From contig CM057472.1 in the NCBI GenBank assembly GCA_030035585.1, forward strand, positions 85,805,601 through 85,869,600: a DNA stretch of 64,000 nt, written 5' to 3'. Shown here one piece after another: positions 43,401 through 53,866 of this stretch. The notes beneath the pieces are model-generated. The model was not told the DNA's origin. It was given only the letters and a program-made list of their open reading frames with translations, and ran no database searches. The first letter of the stretch is position 1. Every line of letters starts with the position of its first letter. Both the position numbers and the translations under genes were made by a program. This DNA is from Dugong dugon. Its lineage: Eukaryota; Chordata; Mammalia; Sirenia; Dugongidae.

Positions 43401-46400
43401 TATGGTCAGATCAGAATAACATCTTGGTGGGGGCAGGGGTTGGAGAATAGAGAAATGAAGAGAGATGAGTTTTTCAGAGAAGTCAAGGAACTTGAAAGAG
43501 TAGAAAAGAGTCAGAGGTATGAAATAAATTATTGGATCTATAAGCAGTAATGCAGAAAAAAGTCTGTGAGATACTGCTAAATGGAATAAGTACTTAACAA
43601 TATTTCTAGCATAAGCTAATCTGAATAGAAAAACCCTATTCTCTATATCGTTATATATATTGTATGTTAATTGTAAATTCATGAGAAAAGGTCTGGAAAG
43701 CTACCTACCAAACTTTGAATGGCATTTGTCTTGAGGAAAGACGTGAGATGGCAGCAGGTGGATAATGAAAGAAGAACTTCACTCTCTACATGCTTTTGTA
43801 GAGTGTTTGATGTTGACACAGGCATGTATTGTTTTGGTAATTAATGTAACTAATTAAATAATAAGAAAGAAAAAAAGAATATTCTCAAACCCATAATGGG
43901 GCGGTGGGGGGAAGGCATGCATGTGTATATACAGAGAGAAAGCAAAGATGGCAAAAATGCCAACAAATTGGTGAAGTAGTTAAAGAGTATATTGTAGTTG
44001 TTTAGGTGCCACTGAGTCGATTCCGACTCATAGCAACCCTATATGACAGAGCAGAACTGCCCCATAGGGTTTCCTAGGCTGTAATCTTTACAGGAACAAA
44101 TTGCCAGGTCTTTTCTTCCTCAGAACTGCTGGGTGGGTTCAAACCATCCACCTTTCTGTTAGCAGCCTACCACTTAACCATTGTGCTACCAGGGCTCACT
44201 AAAGAGTATATTAGTGTTCATTATATTATTCTTTTAACTTTTCTGTAAGTTTGAAATTTTGGAATATAAAAAGTTGGAGGAAAAACGTAAACCAGTAACT
44301 AGAACTTGATTCTCCCATGAAGCCATTAAATAAAAGGATGATTGATGACCCTTTTCTTTCTTCCCAGGCATCCCAGTTCCAGGGCACCCACCTTTGTGGT
44401 AAAGAGGGCATCTACATCATGCCAGGCGCGAAGCTTGGCACGAGCAGCCAGGGCTGTCAGCACATACTGTTTGTCTGGGATCTAGAATGCAGACACCAGG
44501 AGAAATTAAGGAAAACAGAAATGAGTGGGGAAGGTAGGTGCTTGTGAATTCCGGAAAAAGATGGACAAAAACATTGCCTGGTATTGATTCTGCCCCTTAA
44601 AACAATACACTTCTTAGGTGACCAAGAACCCCTTAATTCCTAAGTCCAAGCACTGCTATAGGCATTCAGCTAAAGTCTTCTCTCATTTCCCACAAGATCA
44701 TTCCTTTCTGCCTTTACCCTTGAATATCAAAGGACTTACTGTGCAGGGTTACAAAGCAACAGCCACTCCATGTAGTTACCCTGATAATAACTTTTACCAA
44801 AACACTGACGAACTGATACCTACCTTAAACGTCTTCTTCAGGTTGATAGGACTGCTGAATGTCCCCTAGGATGAAAGCAGAGAGAAGGAATGTTAGCGTT
44901 ACTGACTTTCCCAATCTCCTCCTTTCTTTTCCACTACCCAGATTTTCTACATCTCACACTATAACTATTTGAATCCAGCAATTAATTTAAGAGAAAGGCT
45001 CTACTGGGTCTAATCAGATATCGCCATAACCTAGCTAAAAGAGGATGGAGTTAGTAACTATGGTGCTTTCCCCAATTCTCTACTGATCCAAATAAGGGGA
45101 AAATATCCACTGATGAGCATCAAATCCAAACTTCTTAAAAATAAACAAAAAAAGAAACCCCAAAACAAAACTTATCCACAGCTATCTGGCACTCTGCTGC
45201 TCCTCTTTTCTAACCCAGTTTTATTTTCTTCTCTACACTGTACCAATCCACCTGAAACTATGTCCCTCTGAACAGAGAATGCTATGGTAACCAGCACTAG
45301 AAAAAAAATACGCTATGCTAGCATGCCAGCTCACTTGAAGACATGCAAGCCTTTATACACCTTTTTCCCTCTTGACTCACCCCTGGTGAGGGCCAGGAAA
45401 CCTTTCCAGGTAGATTTTTGATAATTATACACACTCATTGTTAATAGAGTACATAAAAATGCTGAATATGAACTATGTTCCTCCTGTGCAGTAAGAATTT
45501 GTGGGGTCTACTTCCACATTCTGCCTGTACCTCAGCCTCCGTGTAGTGGTAGAAGCAGGAGTAGAAGAGCGTTGTCACTAGTGGCATGTTGAGGATGGAA
45601 GCTTTGCGGGGGTGCTTCCGGAAGATCTCAGTCTGTCCTGCTGATTCTAGATGTCGATCAGTTGCCTGTGGTGGAGTGAGCCATACAAAAGAAAAAGAAT
45701 AATGTCCATGAAGTAGAGGCAAGACAGAAACCTTTAATACTATAGCAGTTTCTTTTCCCTCCCAAAGAATCAGGCAAAGAAGAGAAAAAGAAAGAAATTG
45801 ATTAGGATAGCCCAAAAAACTCACTGCCACTGAGTCAATTCTGACTCGTGGCGACCCTACAGAACTATGGCTTCTACAGCTGTAATCTTTACAGAATCCA
45901 ACTGCCACATCTTTCTCCTGTGGAGCAGCTGGTAGTTTTGAACAGCTGACCTTTCAGTCAGCAGCCGAGCACTTAACCACTGTGCCACCAGGGTTCCTAG
46001 TAGGATAGCCCAGGGGAGTTTAAAATCCTAAGATGATGCTGGATCCAAGTTGGATGGAGAAAGTGGTTATGACACAGGAGATCTGGGATGAAGACAAAAT
46101 ACTTCCAGGTTAACAACATGTGAGAAGGAAAAAAATGCCTGAGAAAAATGGAGGTAAGAGAGCTATCATGTAAAGAGAGAAAATGAAAGGCTCTTGGAGA
46201 CTGTAATGGGAAATCACAATATACAGGCAGAGCATAGAGGTCTCCTAGATGCTGAATGGCACTGAGCGCTGGCATTGAAATAAAAAACACAGAGATGAGG
46301 ATTCTAACCTCAATGATGATCTGACGTTCCAGGAGTGTATAATGGTCTTGTATGTGTGCAGAATCTTCTGCTGAAAATGGCAAACTGGTAGAGGGCCAGG

Positions 46401-49400
46401 TTAGTATCTCTTTCTCTACTCAAAGAGGAAACAAGCCCAACTAAACCAAATCACCACTGAAAGCTTAAGAGGCTCTTGGTGCTTCACAAATCTGATCTCA
46501 ATTTACCTTGAGAGCATCCCTGAATGGCAGGAAGAGAAGGCAGGAAATAGAGTAGACCTTTGGCTTGGATTTTGTATTTAAGATTTTGTCAATTTCAGAG
46601 GAATCCTGAAGGCTTATATGTGATCAGCGATTTTGCTGAGGCATGATTTAGAGTTGTCTCTTTTGGGGAGCTGGAATGTTTGGTCAGAGTCACGTAGCTA
46701 GTGAGTAAGCCTACCCAACTGCCCGTCATCCAGATCCCACTGAAGCTCTATGGTTCATGTCATTGCTTATGAAGGAACTCTCTTTAAGGGACTCTGACAT
46801 TTCTTAAATATTTTTTATTGCAGAGTAATAAAGGTAAATGAAATGACATGGCATGGGCTACATTTGTAGATTGGCAAAGATCTCAAAGATCTACACAACT
46901 GTCAAGGGTCCCATCTTCAACACTATATTACGGTCTTACAAATGAAGAAGTTGAGGAACAAATAGTGTCTTACCTACAAGATATATGGTAAGTCAGTGGG
47001 TAAGTCCAGTAATAGAAGTCAGATGTTAAACTTCCAGTTCATAGATCTATCCTTTAGTAAGTGTTGCCTTATTCCCTTGTTCCACTCACTCCAGGGAGAA
47101 TCCTGAAATTCAACTATACTATCCTAGACAAATACAACCCACAGCCAGTTTTTAGAAAAGATAAACGGAGAAAATAATAGGTTGCAGTTACTTCACTATT
47201 CTAACTTTCCTCTTTGTTTACCAGAGGCCACGTGATGTATCTCAGTATTTGGTAACATTAGAATTAAGGATTTCATTAACATAGACAAATATCCAAATAT
47301 GAAGCCTGGAAAGTGTGTCACATGAAGAATGACTGAAGTAACTGTGAACACTAAACTTGGAGAAGCAGGGTCTATTGGGTAGACTCTATAGCTATCTTCT
47401 AATACTGACATGTAGAAGAGAAACTGGATTTGTTTCACATCAATCCATAGGGTAGATGAAAGATACAAGGAAGCAAGTTTCAGCTTAGTATAAGGAAGCA
47501 CTTTCCAATAATGAAGGCTGTTGAATAATAAAAAGGGCTGCTTTCAAGAGCAGTGAGCTCCTCATCACTGGAAGAATAATACATGGAGCTGGTTTTTATA
47601 GAGATTCATACTCTGGATACAAGCTTGCACTAGATCAGTGGTTCCTGGACTTTGAGATTTCAAGGACCAGTAGCACTGAAAAACACATACAGTCCATAAA
47701 GTATTGGCAAATTTTAAATTTACTATTATATAAGGTCATAAAAAAAATTATAACCCATTTTACTACCAAGAAGGGAAGAGGAAAACCCCAGAATAAAAGA
47801 TAGTCTTTCAAATTAAATAAATAATTAGCTTTATAAAAAACAATGAAAACTCTGAGGACTAGTGTTTGGGAACACTAAATGAGACAACCTTTAATGATGC
47901 TTTATACTTCATTATTAGCCCTTCCCTTCAACTATCTATTCACTCCATCTTCCTTTATTCTGTCTATTCTTTCTGTATACTTAAACCCATCTGTCCCCTA
48001 TACTTACCCAACGCAAGTCTTAAGAAATTCTTTTCGTTTCTCAGGGTCCTGAATGTTCAAGTGCTCTTGATAATGGGATAGCTACAAAAAACAGAGAAGG
48101 GCTTTGAGCTATTTTGTCTCCTTAGAAGGGACTTTTCATGCTTAAAAACCAAATTCTTCAGTTTTAGAAATTCCTTCTGGGTAAGAATGGGTCTATGTGG
48201 ATGTGCGTGAGGGGAGAGTGGGGAACAACGAATGATTCAAAATCAGTACTAGGTCCATCTAAAACTGTGCTGTCCAATATGGTAGTCACTAGCCACATGC
48301 GGCTGTTTAAATTTAAATTAATCAAATTAAATAAAATGAAAAATTCAGTTCTTTAGTTGCACTTGCCACTTTTCAAGTGCTTGCTAGCTACATGTGGCTA
48401 GTGGCTACCATATTTGACAGGACAGATGGAGAGTATTCCCATCATCACAGACAGTTCTGTTGGATGTGCTGATCTACAATGAAGCATGAATGACAGCACA
48501 CAACAACGGGTAGATACAGCACCTAGCTTTACCCTGAAGTTTGGAAATGAATTAAAGGCAGACTAGCAGCTTTGCCACTTCCAAGTTTATAAGGCTGGAA
48601 AACTCCAAATTCAGATACACCAGCATCCATAACAAATTACCTTCAATTCAAGCACAATGAAGAATATGAGGAAAATTAAAAAGTTTTAGATAACAATGAG
48701 GTACCCACATGGTTTCAGGGGACATTAACTGGCATAACAAAGTTTATTAAGAAAATGTTCTGCATCCTACTTTGGTGAGTGGTGTCTGGGTCTTAAAAGC
48801 TGGCAAGCAGCCATCTAAGATGCATCAATTGGTCCCAACCACCTGAAGTAAAGAGTATGAAGAACACCAAAGACACAAGGGAAATATTAGCCCAAGAGAC
48901 AGAAAGGGCCACATAGACGAGAGACTTCATCAGCCTGAGACCAGAAGAACTGGATGGTGCCCAGCTACCACAATGACTGCCCTGACAGGGAACACAACAG
49001 AGAGTCCCTGATGGAGAAGGGAAGGGTGGGATGCAGAACTCAAATTCTAGTAAAAACACCAGACTTAATGGTCTGACTGAGACTGGAGGAACCCCAGAAA
49101 GCACAGCCCCCAGACTCTGTCAACCCAGAACTAAAAGAATTCCCGAGGCCAATTCTTCAGACAAAGATTGGACTGGAATGTGTGACATAAAATGATACTC
49201 GTGAAGAGTGTGCTTCTTAGCTCAAGCAGATACATGAAACTATATACATAGCTTCTATCCAGAGGTGAGATGAGAAGGCAGAGAGGGTTAGGAGCTGGTT
49301 GAATGGACACGGGAAAACAGGGGTGTAAAGGAAGAGTGTGCTGTCACAATACAGGGAGAGCAATTAGGGCTACATAACAATGTATGTATAAATTTTTGTA

Positions 49401-52400
49401 TGAGAGACTGACTTGAATTGTAAACTTGCACTTAAACTACAATAAAAAAAAATTTTTTTTAAAATGAGGTACTCAAAACACATTTTCACTGATCAAACTT
49501 CAAAACAGCAAACTGTAAGAATGCTGTGTAAAGTCCACTTAGTTTTGAATCAATGGAGATTAAAAATTTAAACAAAAAGCTTTTGAAAAATAATTACTAA
49601 AGACAGCCAATCATTTTTAGTAGAGTAAGATAAAGCATTTTTGAGATTTTCTCACACGTTGAATCTTAAGTGTAAGATCCTTTTTAGAAAACATTTTCCT
49701 GAGTTCTATTCTGCTATGCAAAGAAGGTTAACAATATTACTAAACGTGCCAGCTGAATGTAAGCACCAATACCACATCACGAATGTGTGGGAGGCCACAC
49801 GTGGCAGCAGCCTGCCAGTGGTGGTACTAAGACATTCCTGTGCCTGCATGCTAATATCAGGCTTTAAAAATGGATCACTGAAGTTTGAATAATCCAATTA
49901 AAGTTTTGGTGAAATTTCAGATTTATTCTGTACTCCAGGAGTTCATTCTAGGATGGTGAAAATCTGCCAAAAATCAATTTTAGCACTTGGCCAAAATGTG
50001 TATCAGGTGCACCACCAGCCTGACCTATCTTCCTTCTCGACCTGTATCTTGTTTCTTAACCCTGGTGGCATACTGATTAAGAATCTGGCTGCTAATCAAA
50101 AGGTCAGCAGTTCAAATCTACCAGGAGCTCCTTGGAAACCCTATAGGGCAGTTCTACTCTGTCCTAGAGGGTCACTATGAGTCAGAATTGACTCGATGGC
50201 AGTGGGTTTGGTTTGGTTTGGTTTGGTTTGGTTTGGTTTGGTTTACCCCTCTTAGTTTGCAACATTCTCTTTAGTAATAAAGCCAGAACCCAAAAACTCC
50301 TGCAAACCAGGAACTGAAAACAGCTAGAAACTAAAAAACAAACTGATTAGGCCAGTATTCATTATTCAAAAAAAAAAAAAAAAATTATGCATAAGCCTAA
50401 TCAAAACAGCATGTAAAAAGAAACAAAATGCTGTTGTTGTTAGTTGCCGTCAAGTCGATTCTGACTCATGGCAACCCCATGTGTGCACAGTAGAACTGCT
50501 CCAAAGGATTTTCAAGGATGTGATCTTTGGAAGCAGATCACCGATCTTTGGAAGCAGATCACCAGGTCTGTCTTCCAGGGCACCTCTAGGTAGGTTCAAA
50601 CCACCAACCTTCTGAACAGCAGTCGAGCATTTAACCGTTGGCTCGACCCAAGGACTCCTTAAACAAAACATATTATCATTTGTATTAAGATTCCACGCTT
50701 CCCAGATGCCTCTCTCTTCTGAATATAATCAATCAAGGCCACACTTACCGCAAGCTCATCTGTTCTATCTAGGAACCTGAGAAGAAAAATAGGGAACAGG
50801 GCATTTTTATTTATGTGTGACAGTATAACCTCATAAATAGGATGATTTCTCTAGAAGAAACACAATTCAAACTCATTTCCCTCCATAACCAAGATAAACC
50901 CTTCTCTTACTAAACTTCCTACCACCAGCAACCCCTTGAACAAACAAGATGGACCAGCTATCCTTGTCTCTCTGAGCGTTTCTGGCTAAGTGAAAAGCAA
51001 GGACAAGACGGCACTGCAGGGCACTAATAACTTTATAACGTTGGCAAGCCTGACAGAAAGGCTCAGGGCCTCCACAAAACCTGCTCTAGCCCACAGTAAT
51101 CTTTGAAAGATTAAAGCACTCTTCTCTGTCAATGCAGATTTTCTATATTGTTCTCTGTTGTTTTCATGTACAGTGTACAATGCCTTTTATCTTCTCCAAA
51201 AGGTATAAGTCCTGGAGTACAAGGACTCCTGTCTTCTGATTCCTCCTTATTCTAAATGGACCAGATTGTTAACAGCACTGTCTTGGCACAGACGTGATGC
51301 CTGATAAAGGCTTACTGACTGTAAAAGGAGGGAAGCTGAGGTGGGGGAGAGAGGGAGGGAAATAAGAACACACCCTGCCTTGATGACCATGTCCTCTTTT
51401 GCAGATCCTGGATAACCATCTGTAATCTTGACCCTGCCCATGTGACCTGCTTTCCCCACCTGAGTCTTTGGGACAGCTCATCACTGTGCTGGAGTCACTA
51501 GGTAAAGTCTTACCTTGGGACACACTTCAGCCTAAACAGAGGCTCCACCCTTTCCCTGACATTGAAGAAAGAACATAAAATACATACATTCTGGTATTCA
51601 GTCTTGAAGGGGCTGATTCACCCAAGGCAGCCAAACAATAAGAATGTCAGAGTCTAAAGAGCTCTGCCTAGTAATCCAGGGGCAAGAATTCGTCCCCAGT
51701 GATTATAAAGAAATAGGGAGAAGAGCCCTACCCGCACCCCCACCTCCACCCCACACACCAGCAGCAGGTATGCCTGCCCCTTACTTCTCTACCTGTCAGA
51801 ATCCTATGTAGTCTCATGGGCCCAACTCAGATCCTAACTGCTTCCATGAGGCTTTCCTTGGGTATCCTGCCCTAAAATTTTATTTTCTTCCTTTGCTCTC
51901 ACACTATACTTTTCACTGGCATCATGGGACTAAAAGATACCTTTATTCTAAGTCTTTTATAAGAAAATGCTTAATAAATGTTGATTATTAACACTACACG
52001 CTAGGCATTATGTTAAATGCTTTGCACACAGTAACTCATTTGATTTTCATAACAACCCTGTGGGGTAGGTATCGTCTCCATTTTACCGATGTGGAAACTG
52101 ATGCTTGGAGAGGTTGGGTAATTTGCTCAAGGTCACTCTATGAACTAAGTGGTGGTACAGTACTCAACCCAGGTGTGTTTGCTTCTAGAACCTAGTTCTT
52201 AACCACCTGCTATGCTGTTACCTTATCACAAGCTATTGTATATTGTTAGTTATCCCATCAAATTTCAATAGCATGTCTTTCAAGCTTTTCCAGAAAAAGG
52301 TCAGTATCTTCCATTTCTTTGAATCCCGCTACCCCTGAGTGCTTTGAACCAATTAAGTACCTAGTAAACTCTACAGACCATATGGTTTGTTCTCACCTGA

Positions 52401-53618
52401 AGAGGTCTAAAAGCAGCTTTTGATCCCCAATTTCCTTAAGGAAGTGAATGAGATGTCTCAGGGCAACCTGTCGCACCTCCAGCTCTCGGAAGAGAATCTC
52501 TGGCAGGCAGGAAGGAGGAGTTAAGCGGAGAACGCGTAAAGCCTATTACTCAAGTGTGCCACTGGTCTTCCTATTCACACAGTCCAAATATTATCTCCTC
52601 AAAGCCTAGCAGAAGCTAACAAAATGGCTTTTTATGGTACCCATCTCTATGGTTCAATCCACCACCAATACACGATGGTCCAAGGTAACTCTTAGCCACT
52701 GAGTCGGCTTTTCAGTCCTCACCAGCCCAAACAGCTGACACTTGGCATGGACTCTGACTCCCCCAAACCAACACAGCCACCTGTCTGTCCAATAAACAGA
52801 GGGGCTGTGTAGTCAATATAGTTAACCACCCTAAAGGATGAGCTGCTGCCCTCAGAGATGGGATGTGTGCTAAAGTCTAAGGCCACCACCGCTGACTCTG
52901 AAGCAGATCTGATGCTGGTGAACTTGGGTCTGAAAGCGACACTGCCGTTCCCTCTTCACATGTGGCAGAGGCCTTGCTAACTGAAGACTTCCTTCAAACC
53001 ATGCTCACCTTTGCTCAGTGTCCTCTTCAGGAAGATCAGTACCTAGGAAAAAAAGACAACAAGGAATGAAATACCTTGTGCAAACTTTCAACAAAGCTCT
53101 GCCGTGAGCACCTGATGTCTAAAAATGAGGCAGCCACTCATTAGGAATCTTTATAGGTACAGCCAACAGACTTTTCTATGTGATGGAAATGTGGAACTGA
53201 GCTGTTTCTTGGGAGTCCACGATCCCATGCCCACAGAGAGGCAGGGAATGTGTTAACCTTCTTCAGAGACTGCTCTCATATCTCTCCTCCCTCAGATTAT
53301 TTTTTTACAAGATGGAGTAACCAACAACAGCTTCTTGGTTACAATCAATAGTTCCACACACAAAGCATGTCATGCCAGTTGAGCCCTGGAACAGGGACTG
53401 CTGCAAAATCCTACACCTGGTGAAAAAAAACTCAGGATCTTTACTTAACACCTGATCTAAAACATTGAAGTCTATTTTGATTGGATTTTCTGAAACTAAT
53501 GAAAATAACTAAACAAACAACTCACTGCAGTAATGACGTTTCCATCATGTATGCTTACTGCTTCTTCTAGGAGTTGTAATTTGTCCTGTAAGGAGCGGAA
53601 TCTTTCTAGTGAGCAGAC
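40431..53618 (-). CDS. VIPAS39: VIPAS39 (SPE-39/VIPAR), C-terminal 325 residues; 5' exons beyond the window
   Basis: Thirteen coding exons on minus: 53618-53526, 53042-53009, 52499-52397, 50776-50749, 48081-48008, 46384-46309, 45665-45531, 44865-44824, 44481-44392, 43325-43239, 41797-41708, 41288-41184 and 40451-40431. They total 978 bp including the stop and correspond to about residues 169-493 of the human protein. The sequence runs from [20 protein letters not shown] to ...NLHIRWKN. This is the Vps16_C-like helical region. VIPAS39 binds VPS33B and, with RAB11A, acts in late endosome/lysosome trafficking and apical polarity; human mutations cause ARC syndrome type 2. All junctions keep frame and no lesion was seen. 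The N-terminal exons are not found in 53619-64000, so the enclosing intron exceeds 10 kb. Confidence 0.97.
41184..41288 (-). CDS. VIPAS39: VIPAS39 exon ([10 protein letters not shown]...)
   Basis: 35 codons: [20 protein letters not shown] to IDATLNNL. Acceptor TGAACAG, donor TTG|GTGAGT. Confidence 0.95.
41708..41797 (-). CDS. VIPAS39: VIPAS39 exon ([11 protein letters not shown]...)
   Basis: 30 codons: [20 protein letters not shown] and [10 protein letters not shown]. Acceptor TTCCCACAG, donor GAT|GTGAGT. Confidence 0.95.
41935..42792 (+). mobile_element. Old L1 3' end
   Basis: A plus-strand L1 3' region (GACAAAGGACTTGAATAGG, AATTCCACTCCTAGAGACCC) ending in an A-rich tail. It lies antisense inside a VIPAS39 intron. 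Confidence 0.75.
43239..43325 (-). CDS. VIPAS39: VIPAS39 exon ([11 protein letters not shown]...)
   Basis: 29 codons: [20 protein letters not shown] to NSAPVQ. Acceptor TTTTTCAG, donor CAG|GTAATG. Confidence 0.95.
43994..44199 (-). mobile_element. AfroSINE, long form with 13-bp TSD
   Basis: A minus-strand copy flanked by TAAAGAGTATATT at 43981-43993 and 44200-44212. Confidence 0.93.
44392..44481 (-). CDS. VIPAS39: VIPAS39 exon ([11 protein letters not shown]...)
   Basis: 30 codons: [20 protein letters not shown] and [10 protein letters not shown]. Acceptor CATTCTAG, donor AAG|GTGGGT. Confidence 0.95.
44824..44865 (-). CDS. VIPAS39: VIPAS39 micro-exon ([14 protein letters not shown])
   Basis: 14 codons, phase 0. 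Acceptor CATCCTAG, donor AAG|GTAGGT. Confidence 0.95.
45531..45665 (-). CDS. VIPAS39: VIPAS39 exon ([10 protein letters not shown]...)
   Basis: 45 codons, [20 protein letters not shown] through YTEAE. Acceptor CACCACAG, donor GAG|GTACAG. Confidence 0.95.
45815..46000 (-). mobile_element. AfroSINE, long form with 12-bp TSD
   Basis: A minus-strand copy flanked by TAGGATAGCCCA at 45803-45814 and 46001-46012. Confidence 0.93.
46309..46384 (-). CDS. VIPAS39: VIPAS39 exon ([12 protein letters not shown]...)
   Basis: 76 bp encoding [20 protein letters not shown] and QIIIE. Acceptor TCTACCAG, donor GAG|GTTAGA (slightly weak at +3). Confidence 0.94.
46915..47060 (+). mobile_element. Degenerate MIR-like segment
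   Basis: TTACAAATGAAGAAGTTGAGG followed by a TAAGTCAGTGGG-type stretch resembles the MIR core. The match is weak. Confidence 0.35.
47636..47876. mobile_element. hAT-like short element
   Basis: CAGTGGTTCCTGGACTTTGA at the left and GTTTGGGAACACTA at the right are imperfect inverted ends. No clear 8-bp target duplication is visible. Confidence 0.5.
48008..48081 (-). CDS. VIPAS39: VIPAS39 exon ([11 protein letters not shown]...)
   Basis: 74 bp encoding [20 protein letters not shown] and KTCV plus two bases. Acceptor TTTTGTAG, donor TTGG|GTAAGT. Confidence 0.94.
48264..48424. mobile_element. Palindromic MER-type DNA transposon
   Basis: The left half (TGCTGTCCAATATGGTAGTC) and right half (GGCTACCATATTTGACAGGA) are inverted copies around an A/T-rich centre. 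This is a known kind of short mammalian MITE. Confidence 0.65.
48705..49462 (+). mobile_element. L1 3'-end insertion with 10-bp TSD
   Basis: A plus-strand afrotherian L1 3' UTR ends AAACTACAATAAAAAAAA. AATGAGGTAC at 48695-48704 and 49463-49472 flanks it. Confidence 0.88.
50056..50246 (+). mobile_element. AfroSINE with (TTTGG)n tail
   Basis: A plus-strand copy from ACCCTGGTGGCATACTGATT to GATGGCAGTGGGTTTGG, followed by a TTTGG pentamer repeat to 50246. Confidence 0.92.
50429..50660 (-). mobile_element. AfroSINE, long form with internal duplication
   Basis: A minus-strand copy, 180 bp from the plus-strand AfroSINE. A 21-bp unit starting GATCTTTGGAAGCAG is tandemly duplicated at 50522-50563. 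Confidence 0.88.
50749..50776 (-). CDS. VIPAS39: VIPAS39 micro-exon (FLDRTDELA)
   Basis: 28 bp with acceptor CTTCTCAG and donor GCG|GTAAGT. The frame fits both neighbours. Confidence 0.93.
50777..51984. other. VIPAS39 intron, unique sequence
   Basis: No recognised repeat or exon. Confidence 0.45.
51985..52215 (+). mobile_element. MIR element, nearly full length
   Basis: CTAGGCATTATGTTAAATGC, AACAACCCTGTGGGGTAGG, ATTTTACCGATGTGGAAACT and AATTTGCTCAAGGTCACTC match MIR in order. Confidence 0.85.
52397..52499 (-). CDS. VIPAS39: VIPAS39 exon ([10 protein letters not shown]...)
   Basis: 103 bp encoding [20 protein letters not shown] to LLLDLF. Acceptor CTGCCAG, donor TTCAG|GTGAGA. Confidence 0.95.
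53009..53042 (-). CDS. VIPAS39: VIPAS39 exon ([11 protein letters not shown])
   Basis: A 34-bp micro-exon with acceptor TTTCCTAG and donor AAAG|GTGAGC. It ends one base into the next codon. Confidence 0.94.
53526..53618 (-). CDS. VIPAS39: VIPAS39 exon (VCSLERF...)
   Basis: 31 codons, phase 0: [20 protein letters not shown] to HDGNVITA. Acceptor TTTGCCAG, donor GCA|GTGAGT. This is the most 5' exon seen. Confidence 0.95.
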
Positions 53619-53866
53619 CTGGCAAAGAAAGAACAGTTACTGAACAAGGAAGAAGACAGTTTCCTGTATTTCTCTGTCACTGGATACTGAAGAATGGGCA
53701 ACAATGAAAGGAAATGTCCTTGAGGATGGCCCCTTTATTGTTACATTATGGGCCCCATTGCTGTACGGAACAGCAGGTTCCCACTATACCCTCTCTAGTT
53801 CAGCCTTACGCCCTGTTGTTGTTGTTAGGTGCCATCGAGTCGGTTCTGACTCATACCCTCCCTATG

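Noticed and set aside
45441-45908. 155-codon minus frame as a single gene
   Set aside because: Only its middle (45531-45665) is a VIPAS39 exon; the rest is intron read-through.
50205-50246. (TTTGG)n array as telomere-like or regulatory repeat
   Set aside because: It is the variable tail of the adjacent AfroSINE.
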